Below, one piece after another: positions 1 through 8,437 of a stretch of DNA of 64,000 nucleotides. How positions within the stretch are numbered: the stretch's first letter is position 1; every line of letters begins with the position of its first letter. Position numbers and translations under genes: made by a program. This DNA comes from Oceanicaulis sp052055585 (GTDB taxonomy: Bacteria > Pseudomonadota > Alphaproteobacteria > Caulobacterales > Maricaulaceae). The stretch lies in assembly GCF_052055585.1 (NCBI RefSeq), contig NZ_CP170485.1:372001-436000 (forward strand). The letters are read 5' to 3'. Below the pieces are notes generated by a model. It did not search any database. It saw only the letters and a program-made list of their open reading frames with translations, and was not told the origin of the DNA.

Positions 1-458
1 TCACTCAGAGGACGCCCCTCCAGCGCTCGCCAGGCGACCCCGCCTGCAAACCAGACATCACCCGCTCCATCCAGAATGTTAGGCTCGTCCAGCCGGATCT
101 GGGTCGACCCGAAAGCCGGACAGTCCGGCCAGCGTTTCGTCCCGTCCATCAGCGCTTCGAGCCAGGCGCCGTCCACACGGGTGTCGGGGTTGAGCAGCGC
201 GATCCAGCGCGCCCGGCTCTGGCGGGCGATACGGTTGTTCGCGCCGGCGAACCCCAGATTGGCGCCGGGCCGGTCGATGCGGAAACGCTCGTCCGGCAAG
301 GACAGGGCGTCGACGGCGACGTCCGTGGACGCGTTGTCGACAATCACCGCTTCAAAATCGCCAAAGCTCTGTTGCGCGAGCGCGTCGATGCAGGGCTGCA
401 GGAAGTCGCCGCTATTGTACGCGACAATAATGACCGTGATGGTGGGATCAGCTGTCAT
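1..458 (-). CDS. Family 2 glycosyltransferase, 3' end outside the window
   Basis: Incomplete gene: reading leftwards from an ATG at 458 the frame stays open to the window edge, so only about 152 N-terminal residues are visible. The start reads MTADPTITVIIVAYNSGDFL, the classic GT-A fold beginning of family 2 transferases. It is followed by a nucleotide-binding VIVDNASTD segment (about residue 40), NLGFAGANNR and ALLNPDTRVD (about residue 90), the DxD-like region. Such enzymes move a sugar from an NDP-sugar to a surface glycan on the cytoplasmic side of the membrane; the substrate cannot be told. The start overlaps the sulfotransferase stop by an ATGA junction, so the two are translationally coupled. 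Family call firm, acceptor unknown. Confidence 0.85.
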   Translation of the reverse strand, partial: MTADPTITVIIVAYNSGDFLQPCIDALAQQSFGDFEAVIVDNASTDVAVDALSLPDERFRIDRPGANLGFAGANNRIARQSRARWIALLNPDTRVDGAWLEALMDGTKRWPDCPAFGSTQIRLDEPNILDGAGDVWFAGGVAWRALEGRPLS

Positions 459-1384
459 GAGGCGTCGCCCAGCAGGGGCCGGTTTTCCGACAGGCTTTTA
501 TACAGGGAACGAAGATAGGCGACCGCCTTGCCATCCCCGCCGGCCCTTTCGGGCTGGATGGTGCAGACTGCCTCGTACAGGGCCTGAGCTTCAGGCCAGT
601 GCTCCAGCGAGGAGAGCTCGCTCCCAATGTCTTCCGCATAGGTGCCTGAAGAGTTGAGCCGTCGGTTCAGGAAGGCCGTGCAGGCCTCGTCCGGGGGCTC
701 GCCCAGGAAGGCGCAAATCTCGGACATCAGCTGGGCGGGCTCTGATTGCAGACGGTCAAACTCCACGCGGAACACACGCTCTGACCCCAGGGCCAGCTCT
801 GTCTTCCAGGCGGCCTTTACATGGTTGGCCCAGATCTGAAGGGCTTCATCGCGCGCACGCGGTTGCCCGCCCGCCACCTCGAATTTCTCAAGCGAGGCGA
901 TCACGCCCTGGGGCGCGCGCAGATGAAACAGGAATTGCGCTTGGGGAAACATCTGCGCCAAAGCCCAAGTGTAGAAGGTGTTGACCGGCGCGCCATCCAC
1001 CCAACGGGTCTTGGGATGGTCAGGATCAAGCCGGATATGGAGAAACTCCGGATCGGAGAGCTGGTCCGGGCCCGGTTGTCCTGTCGGTCCGTACTTGTCT
1101 GTCAGTCGGCGGCTGAACGCCTCATGCACGACCGCATTCACCGCATCGCCCTTGTGCTTGAGGAAGCGATCAAACGGGAAGCGGACATTGGACAGATGCG
1201 AGAACTCGCCGCGGTCCGAGCCCAGACGGAAGCTCTGAAGGCCGGCCACCGCCTCGGCGGCGATCCAGGCCGTTTCCGGCATGGGCTGGATGTCGGGATG
1301 CTGTCCCAGCGCCCAGGTCATCACCGAAGTGCCCGAGCGTGGCGCGCCGATGATGAAAACGGGCCTTGGTGCGGGCGTGGACAT
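455..1384 (-). CDS. Sulfotransferase family protein
   Basis: PAPS-dependent sulfotransferase fold, about 309 residues. The N-terminus carries the 5'-phosphosulfate-binding P-loop FIIGAPRSGTS (about residues 9-20), and the middle has an FHLRAPQGVIASLEKF segment matching the 3'-phosphate-binding R..P...S region. I place the start at the ATG at 1384, just before the conserved strand; an in-frame ATG at 1402 would add six residues (MIRLSR) and cannot be excluded. It is coupled to the following GT2 gene by a 4-nt overlap, and a second sulfotransferase domain lies in the divergent giant gene at 1537. A role in sulfating or otherwise modifying cell-surface polysaccharide is inferred from this context; some bacterial members of the fold have other acceptors. 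Confidence 0.85.
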   Translation of the reverse strand: MSTPAPRPVFIIGAPRSGTSVMTWALGQHPDIQPMPETAWIAAEAVAGLQSFRLGSDRGEFSHLSNVRFPFDRFLKHKGDAVNAVVHEAFSRRLTDKYGPTGQPGPDQLSDPEFLHIRLDPDHPKTRWVDGAPVNTFYTWALAQMFPQAQFLFHLRAPQGVIASLEKFEVAGGQPRARDEALQIWANHVKAAWKTELALGSERVFRVEFDRLQSEPAQLMSEICAFLGEPPDEACTAFLNRRLNSSGTYAEDIGSELSSLEHWPEAQALYEAVCTIQPERAGGDGKAVAYLRSLYKSLSENRPLLGDAS

Positions 1385-1536
1385 GCGGGAAAGCCTGATC
1401 ATGCAAGGAGGTGGGCTGTGCAGAGCTGTTTACCAGTTTTCCCCCCTGACGCAACGCAACACGCATGTCTCGCCTTGACGGAGAGGGTCGGATAAGGGCT
1501 ACACAGATATACAGATTCAGGGCGCCGGCGGGACAG

Positions 1537-4500
1537 ATGACTGACAAGACAGCGATAGCGATCATGGTGCTGGGCATGCACCGTTCGGGCACCTCGGCCC
1601 TGACGCGGGTGCTCAACCTGCTGGGCGCCGATCTGCCCGAGGATCTGGTTCCGGCGAACGCCTATAACAAGTCCGGCTATTGGGAGCCATCCGACGTCGT
1701 GGCGCTCAATGATGGCTGGCTCTCCAAAGCCGGGGCGAGCTGGGATGCGCCTTTCCTGCCTGACGGCGACATGACGCAGGCTCTGCCGCGCACGTCGGTG
1801 AAGGCGGCGGCTGATACGATCAAGGCCGCCTATGGCGCAGATCACACGCTTATTGCGGTCAAGGACCCGCGCTGCACGCTCTATGCGCCGACCTGGCGTC
1901 AGGGGCTTGAACGCGCCGGGTATGCACCCGCCCAGCTCATCATCCATCGTGATCCTGCCGAAGTGGCGCAATCACTGGCGCATCGCGACCGGTTCGCCGC
2001 CGATGAAGCCGGCTTGCTGTGGGCCTGGTATTGCCTGAAATCTCTTGAGGCTTACCGCGATGCAGGCGGCGTCGTGGTCAGCTATTCCGCCCTGCGTCAG
2101 GACTGGCGGGCTGTGGTCGCCGATATCCGGTCGGGTCTGGGCCTTGAAGGCCTGAAGATCACACCGGGTGCCGCGAAGAAGGTGGACGCCTTCCTGACCG
2201 AACCGCGCTCCGTGCCGGAGGCGGAGTTTTCAAAGGATGTCTCGCGCATTCTGGAAGCTGTCACCGAACAGCATGAACGGGCTGGTCGCGGGGATGCGCC
2301 TGGCGACCTTGAAACGCTGGAACAGGACGTTCTGAACCGCGCCGCCCATGCTCGGCTGTCTGTCGTTCGCGTGCGTGCGGAAGGACGCAAGGAGGCGGCG
2401 CGGATCGAACGCGAGCGTGATCGCGCCCGCGAAGACCAGAAGCGCACGGAAGCAGATCTCTCTGCAGAACGCGACACGGCGCGTCGCGCCCACACAGAAG
2501 CGACCGCCCGGGCGGGCAAGGCGGAGGCCGAGCTGAAGGACCGTACGGCCGCCCACGAAGCCGCCGTGCAGGGCTATGAGAGCCATGTCAGCTCTCTTGA
2601 TGCGGAGCTGCGTCAGACCCAGGCGGATTATGTCGCGGCGGATGCCGAGCGTCAGGCGCTCCGTGTCGAGGTGAACCGGCTGCGCGCGATTGAGCAGAGC
2701 TCGATCTGGAAGGCCACGACGCCCCTGCGCGCGGTTCTGGTGCGCGTGCCCGGCGTGCGCAATCTGGTCCGGCGTGGCCTTAAGGCGGCCTGGTGGACCG
2801 TGACCGGTCAGCTGGGTGCGCGCCTGAAGGCCCGCAATGCAGCCGAGCTCGCCGCGCAGCTGGATGCGACCCGCGTGGTTGAGGGCGGCAAGCCGGGCTC
2901 TGGCGTCAAGAATCCGATCAAGACGCTGAACGGCGTCCTGACCGAAGAATTCGCGGATGGCGCAAGCTATATCCCTGAGCTGATCAGCCGGTATGAACTG
3001 GCGTTCCAGTCTGAAGGGCAGGCGCCGATCAAAACCGTTGTGGGCGATGAGGCGGCGCGCAAGATGGCCGAGCGGTTGGCGAAGATCACCGCCAGGCGTC
3101 CGGACGCGGAAGCGCCCGACGTCTCCATCATCATCCCGGCCTATAACCAGATTTCCTACACCCTGGCCTGCATCGAAAGCGTCTTCGCCAGTAACCCCAG
3201 GGCCAGCTTTGAAATTCTGGTGGGGGACGACCAGTCCACGGACGGCACTCAGGCGGCTGCCAGCGTGCCGATGGCTCATGTACGCTGGGTGCGTCACGAG
3301 ACCAATCAGGGCTTCGTCGGCAATTGCAATCTGACCGCGGAACACGCGCGCGGCCGCATTGTCCTGATGCTCAACAACGACACGCTGGTTCTGCCTGACT
3401 GGCTGGATACGCTGGTTGAGACGCTGGATGCGGACCCCGGGATTGGGCTCGTCGGCTCCAAGCTGATCTATCCCGATGGCCGGCTTCAGGAAGCGGGCGG
3501 CATTTTCTGGCAGGACGGTTCGGCCTGGAATCTGGGCCGGTTCGATCATCCGCGCCGTCCTGAATTCAGCTATGCCCGGGATGTTGATTACATCTCCGGC
3601 GCGTCCATTGCCCTGCCGCGCTCGCTCTGGGAAAAGCTCGGCGGTTTTGATGATCTGTACCGCCCGGCCTATGCCGAGGATGCGGATCTGGCCTTCCGGG
3701 TGCGGGCGGATGGCCTGCGTACCGTCTTCCAGCCGCGCTCCATGCTGATCCATTTTGAAGGGGTGAGCTCGGGGACCGATCTGGCCTCGGGCGCGAAAGC
3801 CTATCAGGTGAAGAATCTGGAGAAGCTACGCGAGCGCTGGGCGGGTGTTCTGGCCGCGCACCGTCCGAACGCCCAGGAACCCGAGCGCGAGAAAGAGCGC
3901 TCGGTCACCAAACGCGTTCTCTTCATCGACATGACCACGCCTGAACCCCAGCATGACGCCGGCTCTCTGGTGGCGGTCGAGACCATGCGCGCGCTTCAGG
4001 GGCTGGGTTTCAAGGTGACCTTTGTGCCGGTCGACAATTTCTTGTGGACCAAGGCGTACACCGCCCCCCTGCAGGCGATGGGGATCGAAGCGATCTATCA
4101 TCCCTTCTATTCGCGGTTCGAGCCGTTCATCAGCGCACGCGGTTCAGAGTTCGACCTTGTGGTGGTGCACCGCTTCGCCGCCGCGGAGCGGGTGCTGGGC
4201 GCCCTACGCACGCATGCTCCGCAAGCCAGGATCGCCTTCATGCCGGCGGATCTGCATTTCCTGAGAGAGCAGCGCGAGGTCGAGCTCTCCGGGGACAAGG
4301 CTGCGCTGGAGCGGGTGGAGGAGACCAAGCGCCGGGAACTGGCCATCATCCGCTCGGTGGACGCCGTGCTGCCGCATTCGGATGTTGAGATTGACCTTCT
4401 CAAGGCGGAAACCCCGCAGACAGCCTCTTTCAAGCTGCCGCTGATCCATGATCCTGCGCCCCTGGCCACGGGCTTTCATGGCCGCGCGGGTGTAGGCTTT

Positions 4501-5016
4501 ATCGGTGGCTTCGGTCATCCGCCGAACGCCGATGCCGTGGACTGGCTGCTTGCCGAGATCTGGCCGAAGGTGCGGGCGCAGAAACCGGATGCACGGTTCG
4601 TGCTGGCGGGCAGCAAGATGCCGGACCGCTTCAAGTCGCTGAATGGACGGGACGGGATAGAGGTTCTCGGTTTTGTTGAGTCCATCGAGGATTTCTTCGG
4701 CACGGTGCGGGCTTCCGTCGCCCCCTTGCGCTATGGCGCCGGGGCGAAGGGCAAGGTCGCAGCCAGTCTCGCGCTGGGCACGCCGTGCGTGACCACCTCG
4801 GTCGGGGCGGAAGGCATGGGTTTGACGTCCGGTGTTGATGTGCTGGTGTCAGATGATTCTGACGGGCTCGCCCGCCATATCCTCGCCATGCTTGATGATG
4901 AGAACCGCTGGAATGAGCTGCGTCAGGCGGGTCTGGATTTTGCGCGTCGCGAAACCTCACGTGAGGTGGTCAGGGCGCGCCTGTCGGGCATGCTGGGGCA
5001 TCTGAAGCTGGGCTGA
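1537..5016 (+). CDS. Multidomain sulfotransferase / coiled-coil / GT2 / GT4 fusion
   Basis: About 1159 residues with four parts. Residues 1-260 form a sulfotransferase-like domain with P-loop GMHRSGTSALTR (13-24) and the VKDPRCTL segment. Residues about 270-390 are a long charged coiled coil rich in Arg, Glu and Ala. From residue 528 a GT2 domain begins (DVSIIIPAYNQ), with VGDDQSTDG and LMLNNDTLV. From about residue 793 a GT4-like domain follows (VLFIDMTTPEPQHDAGS), ending in the nucleotide-sugar lobe GVGFIGGFGHPPNADAV (about 986) and APLRYGAGAKGK. An upstream in-frame ATG at 1465 would add 24 residues without recognisable homology, so the ATG at 1537 is preferred. No transmembrane segment is evident; a cytoplasmic scaffold enzyme building and sulfating a surface glycan is inferred. 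Confidence 0.85.
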   Translation: MTDKTAIAIMVLGMHRSGTSALTRVLNLLGADLPEDLVPANAYNKSGYWEPSDVVALNDGWLSKAGASWDAPFLPDGDMTQALPRTSVKAAADTIKAAYGADHTLIAVKDPRCTLYAPTWRQGLERAGYAPAQLIIHRDPAEVAQSLAHRDRFAADEAGLLWAWYCLKSLEAYRDAGGVVVSYSALRQDWRAVVADIRSGLGLEGLKITPGAAKKVDAFLTEPRSVPEAEFSKDVSRILEAVTEQHERAGRGDAPGDLETLEQDVLNRAAHARLSVVRVRAEGRKEAARIERERDRAREDQKRTEADLSAERDTARRAHTEATARAGKAEAELKDRTAAHEAAVQGYESHVSSLDAELRQTQADYVAADAERQALRVEVNRLRAIEQSSIWKATTPLRAVLVRVPGVRNLVRRGLKAAWWTVTGQLGARLKARNAAELAAQLDATRVVEGGKPGSGVKNPIKTLNGVLTEEFADGASYIPELISRYELAFQSEGQAPIKTVVGDEAARKMAERLAKITARRPDAEAPDVSIIIPAYNQISYTLACIESVFASNPRASFEILVGDDQSTDGTQAAASVPMAHVRWVRHETNQGFVGNCNLTAEHARGRIVLMLNNDTLVLPDWLDTLVETLDADPGIGLVGSKLIYPDGRLQEAGGIFWQDGSAWNLGRFDHPRRPEFSYARDVDYISGASIALPRSLWEKLGGFDDLYRPAYAEDADLAFRVRADGLRTVFQPRSMLIHFEGVSSGTDLASGAKAYQVKNLEKLRERWAGVLAAHRPNAQEPEREKERSVTKRVLFIDMTTPEPQHDAGSLVAVETMRALQGLGFKVTFVPVDNFLWTKAYTAPLQAMGIEAIYHPFYSRFEPFISARGSEFDLVVVHRFAAAERVLGALRTHAPQARIAFMPADLHFLREQREVELSGDKAALERVEETKRRELAIIRSVDAVLPHSDVEIDLLKAETPQTASFKLPLIHDPAPLATGFHGRAGVGFIGGFGHPPNADAVDWLLAEIWPKVRAQKPDARFVLAGSKMPDRFKSLNGRDGIEVLGFVESIEDFFGTVRASVAPLRYGAGAKGKVAASLALGTPCVTTSVGAEGMGLTSGVDVLVSDDSDGLARHILAMLDDENRWNELRQAGLDFARRETSREVVRARLSGMLGHLKLG

Positions 5017-5095
5017 GCGACGGCGCGGGCGATTCTTTCAGGCCCGCCCTGTCACACTGCTTGAACTTTTGCCGTTAAAGGCGGATTTTAAGGGC

Positions 5096-5413
5096 ATGAG
5101 CGCGCCTGAACCTTCTCCCGCCGACGATCCGTTGGCCGACGCCGTCGCCCGTCTGGACCGGGCGGTGTCGCGCGTTGGCGCGCGCCTTGAGGACTATCAG
5201 CTGCGTCTGAGCGCGGCGGCGGGTGATGTGGAAGCGGCGCACGAGCTGGATAATGACCGCGCTCGCCTGGCTGCAGCGCTTGATGAGGCCCGCGCGCGTG
5301 AAGATGATCTCCAGGGCGCAGCCGAAGAGGCGGCGCAGGCGCTTGATGACGCCATGGCTGATCTGAAGGCCTTGCTGGCTGAAGAGGGTGACGACGCCGG
5401 AGATCCGGCGTGA
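5096..5413 (+). CDS. zauP: ZauP-like coiled-coil protein (DUF4164-like), ZapA partner
   Basis: A 105-residue acidic, Ala-rich protein that is almost entirely predicted coiled coil, starting MSAPEPSPADD. It lies directly upstream of zapA with a GTGA overlap. In Caulobacter the coiled-coil gene in this position encodes ZauP, which binds ZapA and helps focus the Z-ring; assignment here rests on position, size and composition, not on a diagnostic motif. The ATG at 5096 is taken as start; a TTG at 5069 would add nine residues with no ribosome-binding site advantage. Expected to be cytoplasmic at midcell. Confidence 0.7.
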   Translation: MSAPEPSPADDPLADAVARLDRAVSRVGARLEDYQLRLSAAAGDVEAAHELDNDRARLAAALDEARAREDDLQGAAEEAAQALDDAMADLKALLAEEGDDAGDPA

Positions 5414-5814
5414 GCAAGGTGACCATCTCCCTCAACGGTCGGGCATTCACCATTGGCTGCGAAGACGGCCAGCAGGCCTATCTGCGTGAGCTCGCCGGAC
5501 ATCTCGATACGCATGTGCGCGATCTTGCCGAGAAGGTCGGCCAGATCGGGGATGTGCGTCTGTTGCTGATGGCCGCCCTGATCGTCACCGATGAAATGCG
5601 TGAGGCGCGCGGCAAGGTCGATGAACTGGAAGACACGGTTCTCGACCTCAAGGGCAAGGTCTCCCAGGCTGACGCGCGGCGTCGTGCTGACCGGGCGCGA
5701 GCGGCCGAAGCCCTGATCAGCGCTGCGGAAAAGCTTGAGACCATGATCGGGATCGAGGCGGCCACCGGGGCCATGACTGCGTCATCGGAGCCCTCAGATG
5801 GAGAAAGCGCTTGA
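5410..5814 (+). CDS. zapA: Cell division protein ZapA
   Basis: 134 residues beginning with GTG that overlaps the stop of the upstream coiled-coil gene. The N-terminal globular part (VTISLNGRAFTIGCEDGQQ, then YLRELAGHLDTHVRDL) is the ZapA signature. The central LLLMAALIVTDEM and the following heptad-like Glu/Leu/Lys segment form the dimerising coiled coil. The C-terminal 30 residues are low complexity. ZapA bundles FtsZ filaments at midcell. The 6S RNA gene starts a few bases after the stop, the usual alphaproteobacterial order. Confidence 0.92.
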   Translation: MSKVTISLNGRAFTIGCEDGQQAYLRELAGHLDTHVRDLAEKVGQIGDVRLLLMAALIVTDEMREARGKVDELEDTVLDLKGKVSQADARRRADRARAAEALISAAEKLETMIGIEAATGAMTASSEPSDGESA

Positions 5815-5818
5815 GCGC

Positions 5819-5978
5819 GGGGCCCTGCGACCCCATCTTCCCTGCTGGCGGTAGCTGGACCGTTCGACAGGTCTTAACATCCCGAGGACCTTACATCTCT
5901 GAGAGGGAGCTGCCTCTGGACTGGACCGTGGTCCTATCTAAGCGGCGCCCACCTGGTTTACCGGGTCATCAGGGTTGG
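5819..5978 (+). ncRNA. ssrS: 6S RNA
   Basis: The 214-nt gap between zapA and the 5-FCL gene holds a long imperfect rod. The terminal stem pairs CCCTG (5823-5827) with CAGGG (5970-5974) and GACCC (5829-5833) with GGGTC (5963-5967). An upper stem pairs GGACC (5857-5861) with GGTCC (5930-5934). A short hairpin AGGTC/GACCT (5869-5873 with 5887-5891) sits on the central bubble. Structure, size (about 155 nt) and the conserved zapA-ssrS-fthC order identify 6S RNA, which binds the housekeeping RNA polymerase holoenzyme in stationary phase. Ends are approximate. A reading frame across this region has no protein-like features. Confidence 0.82.
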
Positions 5979-6028
5979 AAAACGATCATCGGCGGAATTG
6001 GCGCCGCCACCCATTCCCTCCAATTGTC

Positions 6029-6604
6029 ATGCTGACCGCCTGGCGCAAGACCAATGCGCGGCGGAACGCCCGGGCCGCCCGGGCTGCGGCGCATGCGGCG
6101 AACCCGGATGCAGGGCGTCAGCTGGTGGAGCATTTTCCCGATCAGCTCTGGCCCAAGGTCCGGCAGGTCGTCGCCGGGTACGCCGCCATTGGCGATGAAA
6201 TCGATCCGTTGTCTCTTCTGGAAACCTTCGCACTGGAGCAGGCGCGGATTGCGCTGCCCTGCGTCGTGGGCCGGGATCAGCCCCTGGTCTTTCGCAGCTG
6301 GACACTGGACCAGCCTCTGCAGGCGGGCGCGTTCGGCACGCGGGAGCCGGCGCAGAACCATCCCGAGCTCAAACCCAGCCTGGTTCTGGTTCCGCTGGTC
6401 GGCTTTGACCTGAAGGGGCGACGGCTGGGCTATGGCGGCGGCTTTTATGACCGTACGCTCGAAGCGCTAAAGGCCCAGGGGCCGCTGACCATTGTCGGGC
6501 TGGCCTATGACGCGCAACGCCTGAACAAGGTCCCGGCGGAAAGCCATGATGTGCGTCTTGATTGGGTGGTGACCGAGGAACGCGCCTACGAAATCGCATC
6601 CTGA
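6029..6604 (+). CDS. fthC: 5-formyltetrahydrofolate cyclo-ligase
   Basis: 191 residues. The enzyme converts 5-formyl-THF to 5,10-methenyl-THF with ATP. The diagnostic C-terminal loop GRRLGYGGGFYDRTL (about residues 131-145) binds ATP and Mg2+; the LVPLVGFD strand precedes it and the protein ends with the usual DWVVTEER. The N-terminus is basic and Arg/Ala rich (RKTNARRNARAARAAAH), consistent with the family's first helix. ATG at 6029 chosen; an in-frame TTG at 5975 would run back into the 6S RNA. Position right after ssrS matches the order seen in many proteobacteria. Confidence 0.93.
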   Translation: MLTAWRKTNARRNARAARAAAHAANPDAGRQLVEHFPDQLWPKVRQVVAGYAAIGDEIDPLSLLETFALEQARIALPCVVGRDQPLVFRSWTLDQPLQAGAFGTREPAQNHPELKPSLVLVPLVGFDLKGRRLGYGGGFYDRTLEALKAQGPLTIVGLAYDAQRLNKVPAESHDVRLDWVVTEERAYEIAS

Positions 6605-6693
6605 CGAGATTACAAAGACGCAAGCTGGACGCCATGTCATTGACCGGCAGGGCGCAGGCTGGCTGAGTGTGGTGAAACGCGTTCACGGAAGTC

Positions 6694-7482
6694 ATGACCG
6701 CATTTGCACTGTCTCAACGATGGGCGCTCCCGATGGAGGCGCTGACATCGCGCCTCGGTCCTGCTGGCCTGAAATGGTCGTCGGGCGGGGCGGCGCTTGT
6801 CCTGCATCTGGGACTGGGTGTGGCGGCGCTGACCCTTATGCAGATGCAGTCCAGACCCGCGCCTGTGATCCCGCGCACGCTGAATGTGACCCTGTTTACG
6901 CCCGTGGTGGCCGAAGCGCCCGATGAGCCTGTCGTGGAGACGGTGACCGAGACGCCGCCCATCGCGGAGCTGGTTCCGCAGGACCGGGTTGAACCGGCGC
7001 CCGTTGAGCCTGACTCTCAGGCGGAGCCTCCGGCGCCCGCACAAGCCTCAACGCTCACGCCCCCCGCGTCCACGGTCCCGGCTGGGCCCACACAGGTGTT
7101 GACCGCTGAAGGGGGAGAGGCGGGCTGGGCGCCGGATACGGGCGTTCAGGTCAGTGAACGCACCGCGGGGGCCTTGCGGGGGCTTTTATGCGCGGGCGGC
7201 TCTGAGCATACCCGTGCTGCGGCAGGCTGTGATCCTGCCTCACAGACTGACCCTAACGGCTATGCCGTTTACGCCAGCGCCGAGGAAATCGCCAAGATCG
7301 AGAGCGCGTTCGGCCCGATCGAAACGCTGCGCTATGACGGCGGCTCGACGGTCAATCTCAGTGGCTTCAGCCTGCCCGGACAGGTCAATAACAACCAGCC
7401 TCACTATGTCTCCGGCGTGCACTCGGTCTTTGGCCAATTGCCGGTGTCGGACAAGGTCCGTGATCCCGGTTTCGGGGACTGA
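6694..7482 (+). CDS. TonB/TolA-like membrane-anchored proline-rich protein, function unknown
   Basis: 262 residues. A soluble N-terminus of about 28 residues is followed by one membrane segment (SGGAALVLHLGLGVAALTLM, about 31-50) that carries an in-membrane His after Ser, as in the TonB/TolA anchors. A long Pro/Glu/Val-rich linker (about 55-130) would cross the periplasm. The C-terminal part has two Cys (LLCAGGSEH and AGCDPAS), YAVYASAEEIAKIESAFG and a Gly/Asn-rich end, and does not look like a TonB C-terminal domain. No ExbB/ExbD genes are adjacent, although tolQR are 28 kb away. I do not recognise a defined family. A GC hairpin (7483-7501) follows the stop without a T-tract. Confidence 0.75.
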   Translation: MTAFALSQRWALPMEALTSRLGPAGLKWSSGGAALVLHLGLGVAALTLMQMQSRPAPVIPRTLNVTLFTPVVAEAPDEPVVETVTETPPIAELVPQDRVEPAPVEPDSQAEPPAPAQASTLTPPASTVPAGPTQVLTAEGGEAGWAPDTGVQVSERTAGALRGLLCAGGSEHTRAAAGCDPASQTDPNGYAVYASAEEIAKIESAFGPIETLRYDGGSTVNLSGFSLPGQVNNNQPHYVSGVHSVFGQLPVSDKVRDPGFGD

Positions 7483-7589
7483 ACGCCCCGCCTGGGGGCG
7501 TGACCGCGCGCCGCAGTGCAGGCCATTGGCAAGTTTCTGATCCCGGCCTAGAACGCCCTCACTTATCAGTTTTAGAAAGCGAGACGGCG

Positions 7590-8360
7590 ATGGGCGCGTT
7601 TACGGAAGAGAAAGTCATTGCGGTCCGGCATTATACCGACCGCCTGTTTTCATTCCGGGTGACCCGCCCGCAGAGCTTCCGCTTCCGCTCTGGCGAGTTC
7701 GTGATGATCGGCCTGATGGTCGACGGCAAGCCGCTCCTGCGCGCCTATTCCATCGCCAGTCCGAGCTGGGATGAGGCGCTTGATTTCTACTCGATCAAGG
7801 TGCCCGACGGGCCGCTGACCAGCCAGCTGCAACACATTCAACCTGGCGACACCATCCTGATGGGCAAGAAGTCGGTCGGCACGCTCGTGCTTGATGCGCT
7901 GGAGCCGGGCAAGCGGCTCTATCTTCTGTCCACCGGCACCGGCATTGCGCCCTTCGCGTCCGTGATCCGCGATCCGGAAACCTATGAGCGTTTTGATCAG
8001 GTGATCCTGACCCATACTTGCCGCGAGGTCGCCGAGCTGACCTATGGCAAGGAGCTGGTGGAGGCCGTGCGCGAGGATCCGCTGGTGGGCGAGTTCGTCG
8101 GCGACAAGCTGGTCTATTACCCGTCCTGTACGCGTGAAGACTTCGAGCGCAAGGGCCGTATCACACAGCTGATGGATGATGGCGTCATCTATGAGGAGCT
8201 GGGCATTCCTCCGCTCAATCCTGAAACCGACCGGGTGATGATCTGTGGCTCCATGGAGATGCTGGAATCCTGCAAGCAGCGCTGTGAGCAGGCAGGCCTG
8301 AAAGAAGGCTCCAACGCCCGCCCGGCCCAGTATGTGGTCGAGAAGTCGTTCGTGGGCTGA
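7590..8360 (+). CDS. fpr: Ferredoxin-NADP(+) reductase
   Basis: 256 residues, subclass II bacterial FNR size. FAD domain: LRAYSIASPS (the RxYS flavin motif, about residues 50-59) and the preceding SGEFVMIGL. NADP domain: LLSTGTGIAPFASVIRDP (about 112-129), ILTHTCREVAELTY and VMICGSMEML. It ends VVEKSFVG, the usual short C-terminal extension. It shuttles electrons between NADPH and ferredoxin or flavodoxin in the cytoplasm. Start ATG at 7590 gives MGAFTEEKV; an in-frame upstream start at 7500 would add 30 residues lacking homology. Confidence 0.95.
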   Translation: MGAFTEEKVIAVRHYTDRLFSFRVTRPQSFRFRSGEFVMIGLMVDGKPLLRAYSIASPSWDEALDFYSIKVPDGPLTSQLQHIQPGDTILMGKKSVGTLVLDALEPGKRLYLLSTGTGIAPFASVIRDPETYERFDQVILTHTCREVAELTYGKELVEAVREDPLVGEFVGDKLVYYPSCTREDFERKGRITQLMDDGVIYEELGIPPLNPETDRVMICGSMEMLESCKQRCEQAGLKEGSNARPAQYVVEKSFVG

Positions 8361-8437
8361 GGGTGTGAACACGCCCGGCTGGCCTAATGGCTACGCTTCG
8401 CCTATATCCGCACGCCTGAAGAAGTGAAGGCGAGCTC

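Noticed and set aside
2230..3753. A 507-codon minus-strand frame inside the sulfotransferase/GT fusion gene
   Set aside because: Antisense shadow of a gene with clear motifs; no start site or homology.
5025..5047. GCGGGC/GCCCGC hairpin after the fusion glycosyltransferase gene
   Set aside because: Six base pairs, long loop, no T-tract; may be chance in GC-rich DNA.
5811..6035. A 74-codon frame between zapA and 5-FCL
   Set aside because: It lies on the 6S RNA and its translation has no protein features.
7483..7501. Terminator after the TonB-like gene (ACGCCCC/GGGGCGT)
   Set aside because: Stem of only 7 bp with no T-tract; mentioned in the gene entry but not called.
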